Program-made: the position numbers and the translations under genes
Assembly (NCBI GenBank): GCA_003213175.1
Contig: QCNN01000002.1
Coordinates: 57,092-121,091 of the forward strand
Length of the DNA stretch: 64,000 bases
Origin: SAR116 cluster bacterium AG-426-B08
Lineage (GTDB): Bacteria > Pseudomonadota > Alphaproteobacteria > Puniceispirillales > Marisalimonadaceae
Reading direction: 5' to 3'
Shown: positions 43,326-51,937 of the stretch, in pieces
How positions within the stretch are numbered: position 1 is the first letter of the stretch
Layout of the letters: each line of letters starts with the position of its first letter
The notes under the pieces: generated by a model
Told to the model about the DNA's origin: nothing
The model's database searches: none
What the model saw: only the letters and a program-made list of their open reading frames with translations

Positions 43326-43802
43326 ATGATTAGACTTTTTCTAATAATTTTATATACTATTTGTATACCATTTTTCTCTTTTGCTAAAGATTCACAAAAT
43401 GAGATTACTGGTATGGAAGAGATATTTTATCAAACCTTATTTTGGATAGCTATTTTGGCTGGGATAGCCCTTGCATATAAGCACGATGAAAGGCTTGGAA
43501 AAATTCTTTTTGCACCTTTTCTATTTGGAATTTATGCTGTAATAATATTATCAATTTATTCTCTTGCCTATTATTTGATAGATGCAAATAGTTTTCAGTT
43601 AAAGCATCCTGAACTCTACGAATACGTTCCTAAATTAAGTTTTAAAAATTTATTATTAGAGTTACTTGGTATAATTTGTATTTTTTATTCCAGTTACTTG
43701 TTCTTTAAAAATATAACAAAAGAAACTTATCTTTCTTGGATTTCATTTATAAAGTTTTTAGTTATTTTACTAATTGGTATTATCTTAATTTTGAAATATT
43801 AA
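43326..43802 (+). CDS. Hypothetical membrane protein
   Basis: 158 aa, N-terminal signal and several TM segments. Confidence 0.55.
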   Translation: MIRLFLIILYTICIPFFSFAKDSQNEITGMEEIFYQTLFWIAILAGIALAYKHDERLGKILFAPFLFGIYAVIILSIYSLAYYLIDANSFQLKHPELYEYVPKLSFKNLLLELLGIICIFYSSYLFFKNITKETYLSWISFIKFLVILLIGIILILKY

Positions 43803-43831
43803 AAAGATGTCAGTTAGCAGCATCTTAATTG

Positions 43832-44041
43832 CTATAAAGTATATTTTCTCTTATACTCAGCTTGTATTTCAGGGGTGATAGTAATGTTTCTGCACTCAGA
43901 TGCAGGACCATATCTTGTCCCTCTTAAACCTCTCATCTTGTTACTCTTATGACCTCCCCAACGATTGTTGGAGAAGCCACGAAGGTAATAAGGCATATCT
44001 GATAATTTCTGATTATAGTCTCTATGCTGTTTCTTTTTCAT
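43832..44041 (-). CDS. Small basic hypothetical protein, overlapping the HTH_8 gene
   Basis: 69 aa, 20-bp overlap with the upstream ORF suggests translational coupling. Confidence 0.5.
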   Translation of the reverse strand: MKKKQHRDYNQKLSDMPYYLRGFSNNRWGGHKSNKMRGLRGTRYGPASECRNITITPEIQAEYKRKYTL

Positions 44042-44237
44042 CTTTAATGACCTTTTTGTATACTTTAGGCATCCCTAGATGTTTCATTTTCCTGTGTAAG
44101 CCAGAATAATGCATACCTAATGTTTCAGCAGACTTACGAAGGCTATAATCATTATCCTGTAAGACATCATTGATGAACATAATCTCAAAGTGTTCTTTAG
44201 CTTCTTTAAGACTATTATGTGAATATAATCTACCCAT
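44022..44237 (-). CDS. Stand-alone Fis-type HTH (HTH_8-like) protein
   Basis: LRKSAETLGMHYSGLHRKMKHLGM matches the Fis/NtrC C-terminal HTH pattern. Confidence 0.7.
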   Translation of the reverse strand: MGRLYSHNSLKEAKEHFEIMFINDVLQDNDYSLRKSAETLGMHYSGLHRKMKHLGMPKVYKKVIKDEKETA

Positions 44238-44691
44238 TAATTAACTCCTATAATGTAAGGGCATATAGATGTTCACATAAGAAATGTTTAATACTAACAA
44301 TCTTAAGAAAAACATCTTAAATGTGGTATCCATAGGTGGACAACGTAGAAGGCTAAAATTACCTAGTACGTTTGCACACTTCATGAATACTTTGTTAAGG
44401 GATTTTCACCCAACATGACTTTTCGCTTTTATGAGGTAGCAATTTTAAAGCTTTGCTCAGTGCTATCAGTAATATATAAACTGCTTGTTTCTATTAACCT
44501 TTTTATACAGTAGTAGTCAGTATTATTCTACACAACCTGAAATCGTTGCCGAAAATTTAGCTACTAAGTCATCAATTAAAAAGTGGTCTGAAATTTCATG
44601 GGTTCTAGCTAGGAAGTAGCATGAAAATAAGAGGTTCTTATTAAATATAGTTATACACAAAATGATGAAAAAGTCAAGGTTTTCTGAAGCT

Positions 44692-45570
44692 TTAGGTGGA
44701 CATTTTTGCAATTTTATAAATTAATGTTTTATATTTAGAATTAATATATTTTAGAACTTCTTTTGGAAAAGATTTACAATGTTCTTTTGCTTCTAATTTA
44801 ATTTGAGCTAATGTTAAAGAAGTTCTTTTAGGTATTTTATTTATTAATTTGAGCAAATCATCTTTACTCATTGATTTTAAATTTTTATGAATATTATGTA
44901 ACTTATTTGGTGGTATAAGGTTAATATGAAATGGTAATTTATCTTCTAAAATATCATTTAACAAATCTCTTTCTTTTGAAAAATATGATGTCATGGTAGC
45001 CTTTTTATTTAAATTTCTTACATCTCTTTGAGCCATTAATTCTTTATGAGCTTTTTGAATATTCATTAATCTTAGTTTTTTATCTTCTTGTTCTTTTTCA
45101 TAGTCTCTAACAACTATTGCATCTAGATATTCTTTATACTCTTGATAACTTTTGAACCCTCCATATTTACCAAAGCCAAATGGAGTATATGAGTTAGTAG
45201 ACCTATTTTTAAATATCCAGTCTAACAATTCAGGTGTATCTAGGTTTAATCTTCTAATCTCATTAAATACAGTAATGTTTGGTGCAACAGAACCATAAGT
45301 TCTTCCAAATCCATAAGAGTTAATTTTTTCAAATAAAATTAATCCTTTTAGTAGATGAATTTTAATCTCATCGTTTGGAAACAACTCTTCACAATTTTTA
45401 CTCCAAGAATTGTAATCTTCACATAACTTCATGATTAAGTTATAATCAAAATCTTTGATGCTTTCTAATTGTTCATTTGATGGCAAAATACCTGTCTTAC
45501 CAAACTCAAGAAGTATAGAAATTTTTTTTAAAAAAGATGGTTCATATTTTTCTTTTAGACCTTCAGTCAT
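44692..45570 (-). CDS. Hypothetical protein, element A cargo
   Basis: 292 aa ORF, no recognised domain. Confidence 0.6.
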   Translation of the reverse strand: MTEGLKEKYEPSFLKKISILLEFGKTGILPSNEQLESIKDFDYNLIMKLCEDYNSWSKNCEELFPNDEIKIHLLKGLILFEKINSYGFGRTYGSVAPNITVFNEIRRLNLDTPELLDWIFKNRSTNSYTPFGFGKYGGFKSYQEYKEYLDAIVVRDYEKEQEDKKLRLMNIQKAHKELMAQRDVRNLNKKATMTSYFSKERDLLNDILEDKLPFHINLIPPNKLHNIHKNLKSMSKDDLLKLINKIPKRTSLTLAQIKLEAKEHCKSFPKEVLKYINSKYKTLIYKIAKMST

Positions 45571-45752
45571 AACAAATAATTGAAAATAAATTGGGCATAA
45601 TTATGACTATATAAATGAATGTTCCAGTAGGAAAACTTTTAACAAATCTATAAATAAATTTTTACTATTTTTAAATTTGTAATTTCTGCTGTATGTAAAT
45701 GAACTTTAAAATTATATTTATTGTTAAATATGATTTAGATTAGAATATATTT

Positions 45753-46853
45753 ATGAAAAAACTTTTATTTACAATATTCTTTATTTCTTTTTTAGTAAAA
45801 CCGTCTATTGCAAATTCTCAAAATTTTATATGTGAACAAATTGGTTATGCTTGCGAAGAAGTTAAATATGAAGATTTAATTATAAGAGAGAAGATTTATT
45901 ATAAAAAGTTTTCTGATAAGCCATTTACTGGTTTTGCTAATGGAAAATGTTGTAAGAGAAAACTTGAGAGTTATGAAAAGCTAACAATAAAAAAAGATTT
46001 TGAATATAAATTAATTAAAGGAAAAATATTAAAAGGAAAAAGAGATGGAGAATGGTTGAAGTTTAACGAGGATGGTTCTCTTTTAGAGAAAATATCATAT
46101 AAATTTGGAAAACTTGATGGTAAATACGAGTTACATTCTCAAAAAATGATTATAAAAGGCTCAAATAAAAACGGGAAAAAAGAAGGTTTATGGAAAACAT
46201 ATAAATCAAATAAACTTTTTTTAGAAGCTAATTTTCAGAACGATAAAAAGAATGGTTTTTACAGAACATTTTATGAAAGTGGAAAATTACAAGCTGCAGC
46301 TCATTACAAAGATAATCTTCTAGACGGAGAAATGAAAAAATATCATAAGAATGGGAAATTATCTTTTACTAAATTTTTTACGAGAGGTGTTTTGAATGAT
46401 GGTGAGTGGTTAAGCTATCATGAAAATGGAAAACTATTTAAAAAAGAAATTATGTCCGATGGAAAAAAAAATGGTAGGTGGGAAACTTTTTATGAAGATG
46501 GAAAACCATGGAATATCATTATTTACAAAAATGATAAAAAAAATGGTTTAGAAAAGTGGTTTAAAGATGACGGTAGAATTGATTTTGAAAGAAACTTCAA
46601 AGATGGAAAATTGCACGGCATAAGTTTGTGGTATTATGTAAGTGGAAAGTTGCGAAAGACAGAAAATTTTAAGAATGGAAAACCAGACGGTAGTTATAAA
46701 AGTTTTTATGAGGATGGTACAACTAAATACATCTTAAATCATAAAAATGGAAATCGTCATGGTACTTCAATATGGTATCACCCAGATGGTACTTTAAGAG
46801 CAAAAAGAATCTACGAAAATGGTAAAACTGTTTCATATAAAGAATATAAGTAA
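45753..46853 (+). CDS. Secreted MORN-like repeat protein, YwqK-family antitoxin type
   Basis: Signal peptide; repeats such as GKKNGRWETFYEDGKPWN, NGKLFKKEIMSDGKKNG. Confidence 0.75.
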   Translation: MKKLLFTIFFISFLVKPSIANSQNFICEQIGYACEEVKYEDLIIREKIYYKKFSDKPFTGFANGKCCKRKLESYEKLTIKKDFEYKLIKGKILKGKRDGEWLKFNEDGSLLEKISYKFGKLDGKYELHSQKMIIKGSNKNGKKEGLWKTYKSNKLFLEANFQNDKKNGFYRTFYESGKLQAAAHYKDNLLDGEMKKYHKNGKLSFTKFFTRGVLNDGEWLSYHENGKLFKKEIMSDGKKNGRWETFYEDGKPWNIIIYKNDKKNGLEKWFKDDGRIDFERNFKDGKLHGISLWYYVSGKLRKTENFKNGKPDGSYKSFYEDGTTKYILNHKNGNRHGTSIWYHPDGTLRAKRIYENGKTVSYKEYK

Positions 46854-46892
46854 TCTAGTAAAATCTGAATGAACATTTGAAGGGAAATTATT

Positions 46893-47354
46893 ATGAAGAT
46901 AATATTAGCATTTTTAATTTTAATTCTAAGCAACTTTAAATCATACGCTTACACAGCAGAGAATATGTATAAATTTTGTAAAATGTCTCAAAAAATAGAG
47001 TATGCCTCTAAAAGTGAAAAAGAAAATATATCTTATGAAGATGCAAGTTTAGCAATAATATGTGATACTCATATAAGTAGTTTACTGTACTCTGGGATTG
47101 ATAATTGTCGTGTTTATAATGAAATTTTAAAAATTTCAAAAAAGACAGTATCATCACAAGGTTTAAAACAATCTTATTTAGCGCTTGAAGCAGTAAAAGA
47201 AACAACGGCGAATGGTGAAGTTTCGTTAAGACAAGCAATTACATCATTTTTAAATTTTGCCGAAAAAAACCCTGATATGTGGAAATATAGAACAACTGCT
47301 TTAAAGATGTTTTATCTTGGTAAACCATTCCCATGTATTCTTCAAAAACCTTAA
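46893..47354 (+). CDS. Secreted Rap1a/Tai immunity-like protein
   Basis: Signal peptide; C-terminal VSLRQAITSFLNFAEKNPDMWKYRTTALKMFYLGKPFPC resembles the Rap1a/Tai ending. Confidence 0.55.
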   Translation: MKIILAFLILILSNFKSYAYTAENMYKFCKMSQKIEYASKSEKENISYEDASLAIICDTHISSLLYSGIDNCRVYNEILKISKKTVSSQGLKQSYLALEAVKETTANGEVSLRQAITSFLNFAEKNPDMWKYRTTALKMFYLGKPFPCILQKP

Positions 47355-47429
47355 TTACTCTTTTCCTAATCTGCTGCAGAGCTTAAGTATAGTATAACGT
47401 ATAGGGGGTATGGGTCATGCCTGCCCTAA

Positions 47430-48773
47430 TTAGATTTTTGGAATACTTTCAACTATTTCAATTAATTTGGAAATATCCTGTTTTGCAAAATAGCTTTTTC
47501 CAGCTTGTGTTCTTCCAATGTTGGATTTCTTATGACCTGTAATGTCTGAAAATTCTAATTCACTAAATCTATTTTGAAGTAAAAGAGTTATAAACCCATG
47601 TCTAAATGAATGATGAACATAAGTTTGTTTTTCATGACTTAATTCAAATTGTTTAAGCATTTTATCTTTAAGTCTTCCAAATCGTTTTCCAAGAGCTGTA
47701 GAGGAAGGAGATTTCCATGGTAAAAGTTCAATTTTCTTTAGTTCAGAGTGTAAGGGAATAATTCTTTTAGAAGATTCAGTTTTACCTTTTTCTTCTGCAA
47801 CTCTAAAAATGCGAATATTATTAATCCTATCTAATTTGGCTGTAAAAATTTCATCTAATCTCATTCCTGTATAGTAGCTAACATAAATTAACTGTGTCAG
47901 TTCCTTATCCTTTGATGATAGTTCTAAAAGTTTTTTAATCATTTCAGTTGTAAATGGTTTTCTATTAACTCTTTTTTTAAAGTTTGTAAGTCTGTGTCCT
48001 TTAAAGGGATTAGGAGAGTTATCTAGGAAACCTTGTTTAGCTGCATATGAATAAACAGCTGCAAGATAGCTCATATCGTTTGAGAACGTTGTTGAAGCTC
48101 TGTTTTCTTCTCTAGCAAATTTAACGTAATCACTTACTATTTTTGGAGTAATTAATCTTAGTTCTATATCTGCAACTTCTCTGTATTCTAAAAACCTTTT
48201 AGTTGCATTTTTAACTTTATTTTGAGTTTTATTTGGTCTTCCTTCTGATTTGAGTTCATCCATATACTTGTTAGAGATGACTGTAATACCTACTGGATAA
48301 GGGTGAGGTTTATCAAAAAATTTTGCTTTTCTTTTCTCTTGTTCTCTTTCTAAAGCAATTAAATTATTATGAGCATTACTGAACTCTTTTTCATCAACAA
48401 CAACTGTTTCTCCAGGTATACGAAAAGTATCTGTGGTATTATGAATTAGTTCTAGAATAACTTCTTTTTCTTCTTCTAATTGCTCATCAGTAAGAGTTTG
48501 AAAATTCTCTACACCTTTCCAATATGCTTCAGCCCCTACAAGAAGACGATAAGGTTTTGGATTTTCTAAAATCTGCAACTCCTTAAGTCTTTTATTTGCT
48601 CTTTCATAAGCAAGATTAAAATCTGAAGTTCTTAAAGTTTCTTTAAAATTTTTTTTACTAGTTGGTAAGTGAGATAAGTTAGGCAACATTCTCATCCAAT
48701 TTTTTATATGAAACTGAAGATAGTAATTATTACCATTTTTTGATATAAAGTTTTTGTGGTATTTTCTAGCCAT
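47430..48773 (-). CDS. Tyrosine recombinase / phage-type integrase of element A (ATG at 48773 preferred)
   Basis: YYTGMRLDEIF, HHSFRHGFITLLL, TGHKKSN...AGKSYF catalytic pattern. Confidence 0.9.
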   Translation of the reverse strand: MARKYHKNFISKNGNNYYLQFHIKNWMRMLPNLSHLPTSKKNFKETLRTSDFNLAYERANKRLKELQILENPKPYRLLVGAEAYWKGVENFQTLTDEQLEEEKEVILELIHNTTDTFRIPGETVVVDEKEFSNAHNNLIALEREQEKRKAKFFDKPHPYPVGITVISNKYMDELKSEGRPNKTQNKVKNATKRFLEYREVADIELRLITPKIVSDYVKFAREENRASTTFSNDMSYLAAVYSYAAKQGFLDNSPNPFKGHRLTNFKKRVNRKPFTTEMIKKLLELSSKDKELTQLIYVSYYTGMRLDEIFTAKLDRINNIRIFRVAEEKGKTESSKRIIPLHSELKKIELLPWKSPSSTALGKRFGRLKDKMLKQFELSHEKQTYVHHSFRHGFITLLLQNRFSELEFSDITGHKKSNIGRTQAGKSYFAKQDISKLIEIVESIPKI

Positions 48774-48783
48774 TTTGTCAAAT

Positions 48784-48801
48784 GTACCCAGAATGTACCC
48801 A
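48784..48801. repeat. Putative integrase arm-type sites, right end of element A
   Basis: GTACCCAgaatGTACCCA, 11-bp period, just upstream of the int start. Confidence 0.75.
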
Positions 48802-48864
48802 ATTGACAACCTTATTTTTGAATACTATAGTTATACTGTGGAGATTTTAGGAATAAGAAGAGAT

Positions 48865-48881
48865 TCCCTCTCTCTCCGCCA
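48865..48881. repeat. Junction att site between elements A and B
   Basis: TCCCTCTCTCTCCGCCA, identical to tRNA-Ser 3' end. Confidence 0.9.
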
Positions 48882-48993
48882 TGTACCTAACTATGTTATG
48901 TCATGCTATGTCATAACTCTAAGCTGTGCTTGGTTTTAATTGACGAAACCTGATTAAGTTATTTCATTATAAATCATCTTTAACCAACCCAAC

Positions 48994-49013
48994 TTGTGGA
49001 CAGAGTTGTAGAC
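48994..49013. repeat. Putative arm-type sites, left end of element B
   Basis: TTGTGGACagagTTGTAGAC, 12-bp period; matches 51854-51873. Confidence 0.75.
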
Positions 49014-49023
49014 AGGAGATGAC

Positions 49024-49200
49024 ATGAAAAAATTAAATGCAAAGCAATTATCAATTTTAACAAAAGGTAAATACCATGATGGAAATGGACTTTATATTTC
49101 AATTTCAAGTCCAGGAAAAGGTAGATGGAGTTTTCGTTATTCCATTAATAAAAAATCAAGAGAAATGGGTTTAGGAAGTTTTCCAGATATTTTGTTTTAA
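49024..49200 (+). pseudogene. Truncated P4-type integrase, N-terminal DUF4102 arm-binding domain only
   Basis: MKKLNAKQLSILTKGKYHDGNGLYISISSPGKGRWSFRYSINKKSREMGLGSFPDILF*; no catalytic domain follows. Confidence 0.85.
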
Positions 49201-49336
49201 TCCATTTTAAAATAAACGAAAATAAACAAAAAAAAATAAAATATTAGCGAATTTTCTTTTATTTTATTTTACAGGTATCAAATTTGACATTAAAATTGAA
49301 AATCATTAAAATTTTTGAAGATTAAACATTTGAATT

Positions 49337-49468
49337 ATGGCTGAAAAAAAACAAGAAATATTTATAAAATATCCTAAGTTATCAAACTATTTCATAGGTG
49401 TAGTAGACCAATTAAAAAATTTTAGCATTGCAATAAAAACTGATAATAATATACCTCATAATGATTAA
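49337..49468 (+). CDS. Possible 43-aa small ORF
   Basis: MAEKKQEIFIKYPKLSNYFIGVVDQLKNFSIAIKTDNNIPHND; below the ORF track threshold. Confidence 0.25.
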   Translation: MAEKKQEIFIKYPKLSNYFIGVVDQLKNFSIAIKTDNNIPHND

Positions 49469-49489
49469 ATTTTTATGTTATATTAGAAA

Positions 49490-50077
49490 TTGATGATTAT
49501 GAATAATGTTGATGAATATAAAAATGTGTCAGTAAATGTTGTACGTATATTAAATCTAATAAAAAATAAAGATTACACTAAAAAAGAATTACATACTTTT
49601 TTTGAGAATATAAACAACGAATATTCTAAAGGTAAAGTTACTGACTATGAATTTGAAATTCTAATTCAAGAATTAGAAAAGAGAGTTAGGATTACTCAAC
49701 CCCGTTTATCAAAAATTCTATTTGGACCAAAAGATGATAAGGTTAGAACATCATTAAGTAAATTTTTAGATGAATTGAAGACTACTTTTGATTTTTCTAA
49801 TAATAATGTTGGAAGCCATGTCAAAACTGGTGGTTCAATGATTAATGGTACTAAATACATTGACGTTTACATATCTTATAAAAATAAAGATAAATGGCAC
49901 TGCTCTTTTGCGTTTGTACAAGATCAAGCAAATACAAATCTTTACATAATGACAAGAAAGTATCAAGGAGGAATGATGAACAAAGAAAGTGTATCTGAAA
50001 TCATTTATGAAATTGAAGATCTAGATAAAGCTAAGTTGGGATTTATAGAAAATTTAGAAGCAATAATAGATAAATAA
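49490..50077 (+). CDS. Hypothetical protein, element B cargo
   Basis: 195 aa ORF, no recognised domain. Confidence 0.6.
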   Translation: MMIMNNVDEYKNVSVNVVRILNLIKNKDYTKKELHTFFENINNEYSKGKVTDYEFEILIQELEKRVRITQPRLSKILFGPKDDKVRTSLSKFLDELKTTFDFSNNNVGSHVKTGGSMINGTKYIDVYISYKNKDKWHCSFAFVQDQANTNLYIMTRKYQGGMMNKESVSEIIYEIEDLDKAKLGFIENLEAIIDK

Positions 50078-50099
50078 ATTACAGGTTGGTGAAGAAATA

Positions 50100-50480
50100 T
50101 TGAGTTGGTTAGAGATAAGTGAAAAAGCGTTTAATACTTACTTCGAAAACTTTGTTAAAAATAAAGACCATAATATTGCTCAAAAATCGACTAATAAATT
50201 TATCGAATTATATGCGAAGAAAGTGGGATTTAAGTTTACAAACCTGTCATCAAATAATGTTTCCCAAAAAATTCTTATAATTATTTTTAATCAGTTTGCT
50301 CAAAGAATGCGTTATCTTAAAGAAGATAAAAACTACATTGATAATGGAGAATTTTTATGGCCAATGCATTCCTGGTTATCAAATCACTGTTATGCAAATT
50401 TGCAATATTATGGAACGGATCAATTTAAAGTAATACAAAAATATATTGATGAAGAATTAACAGAATATTTACCAGATTAA
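50100..50480 (+). CDS. Orphan small protein, 'LWPMHxW' family copy 1
   Basis: Pairs with the 51303-51719 product: KAFNxYF, FAQRMR, GEFLWPMHSW, LPD; TTG start. Confidence 0.6.
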   Translation: MSWLEISEKAFNTYFENFVKNKDHNIAQKSTNKFIELYAKKVGFKFTNLSSNNVSQKILIIIFNQFAQRMRYLKEDKNYIDNGEFLWPMHSWLSNHCYANLQYYGTDQFKVIQKYIDEELTEYLPD

Positions 50481-50483
50481 CTT

Positions 50484-50503
50484 GAGGAGGTTGTCTTCGC
50501 CAA
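50484..50503. repeat. Internal att-like sequence
   Basis: GAGGAGGTTGTCTTCGCCAA versus GAGGAGGTTCTCTCCGCCAA at about 51930-51949 (18/20 by eye). Confidence 0.5.
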
Positions 50504-50714
50504 TAAGATAAATAATCTTTAGTCATATTTTTTGACAAAGGGTAAAGATGATATCTCTTAAAAAAATAGAGAAAAAACTTAAATAACATTTAGATTACAA
50601 AGAATTCAATTTTGGTATTATTTAAAGAAGAAGAAAATCTTCTCATTATATTAATTACAATTCATGTAGATTTAAAATAATAAATAAATTTAACTTTTAT
50701 CAAAATCTAATTTT

Positions 50715-51224
50715 TTATTGAATATTATGTTTTAAAATATTTACTTCTTTATATCTATCAAAAACACTTTTATATTTATTCCATCCAAATGGCATTTTAT
50801 CTTTCAAATTGTTTTTGGTAAGCTTATCGTCTTCTTCCTTTGTTATCACGCCCAATTTATAATAATTGATTAAAAAATTTTCAATGTCTTTTTCATGTTG
50901 AAATTTTTCTTCAAATAAAAGTTTGTAAATCACTGAAACTGGCAGAGAGTGCTCTTTTATCAATCTAGCATTCATATTTTTATTAATGACTTCAAAAGCA
51001 TTTTTAGAAATAAAATGCATGCTTAGCAATGCATTTTTTGATTTATGAGGATTGGGATTATTAAACCATTTAGGTCTATTATTTTTGGATAGAAAAGGCC
51101 CTCTTTTATAATATGCAAACCAGTTGTCAATAAAAGTTCTTAAGAGATGTTTATCATTATTATATGATTTTATGTAAATCTTAATATGCGTAAGGTAAGA
51201 ATTTTTTAGTTCTACACAATCCAA
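50715..51224 (-). CDS. Hypothetical protein, element B cargo
   Basis: 169 aa ORF, no recognised domain. Confidence 0.55.
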   Translation of the reverse strand: MDCVELKNSYLTHIKIYIKSYNNDKHLLRTFIDNWFAYYKRGPFLSKNNRPKWFNNPNPHKSKNALLSMHFISKNAFEVINKNMNARLIKEHSLPVSVIYKLLFEEKFQHEKDIENFLINYYKLGVITKEEDDKLTKNNLKDKMPFGWNKYKSVFDRYKEVNILKHNIQ

Positions 51225-51302
51225 TTTATTCTACATTTTATAGATGAATTAAAACCATAATTTAGAAACCCTCTAGATTTTTATCTAATATAAGTTGAAA
51301 TT

Positions 51303-51719
51303 TCAATCATCATCTGGGAGTAAATCTGGTAATTTATTACTAATAAAATCGTCTAAATCTTTAAAATATTCTTCATCATTGTGATGTTCTTTAGCCTCAT
51401 AAAGTTTATCAATAATCCAAGTATGCATTGGCCATAATAATTCACCTGATACTTTGTAACCAACTTCTTCATGAATATCTCGCATTTTTTCGGCAAAATT
51501 TTGAATAACAATCTTTACTTTTTCTTTATCTAAATCAAATTCCCAATTGGTTTCAATATCAACACCAATATTTTCCATAGCATTTGCAATCTCTCCATCA
51601 GCTAATTCTTGAGACTCTTCATGATCTTCTGATTTTCTATACCAGTTAAAATATTGGTTAAAAGCTCTTTTTCCAACTTCTTCCCAATTAACGTCAGAAT
51701 TTTCATTATTCTTACTCAT
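51303..51719 (-). CDS. Orphan small acidic protein, 'LWPMHxW' family copy 2
   Basis: KRAFNQYF, FAEKMRDIHEEVGYKVSGELLWPMHTW, LPDLLPDDD. Confidence 0.65.
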   Translation of the reverse strand: MSKNNENSDVNWEEVGKRAFNQYFNWYRKSEDHEESQELADGEIANAMENIGVDIETNWEFDLDKEKVKIVIQNFAEKMRDIHEEVGYKVSGELLWPMHTWIIDKLYEAKEHHNDEEYFKDLDDFISNKLPDLLPDDD

Positions 51720-51853
51720 TTTATTTACCTCACTATTATTTTCTTCTGAATAGTCGTTTTTAATAGTTTTATTGTATCACAAATTATTTATCGTGGAAAT
51801 TAAATAATCTGCCAGAGAATTTCAAGAACAAAACTTAAATAAATAGAAATTAA

Positions 51854-51873
51854 TTGTAGACTAAATTGTAGAC
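51854..51873. repeat. Putative arm-type sites, right end of element B
   Basis: TTGTAGACtaaaTTGTAGAC, 12-bp period. Confidence 0.75.
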
Positions 51874-51937
51874 TGAAAACTTAATAGTCTATAAAATATA
51901 AGTAAATCAGATGATTAAAATGGAATAACGAGGAGGT

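Larger units (their letters stand above)
42745..48881. mobile_element. Integrated element A at tRNA-Ser(GGA), about 6.1 kb
   Basis: 17-bp direct repeat TCCCTCTCTCTCCGCCA at 42745-42761 (tRNA 3' end) and 48865-48881; integrase at the distal end; paired GTACCCA repeats at both ends. Confidence 0.9.

Noticed and set aside
44523-44711. 62-aa minus-strand ORF next to the 292-aa orphan
   Set aside because: No motif, overlaps the neighbouring ORF start/end, likely spurious.
48754-48939. 61-aa plus-strand ORF across the A/B att junction
   Set aside because: Spans the arm-type and att sites; composition and position fit chance ORF formation.
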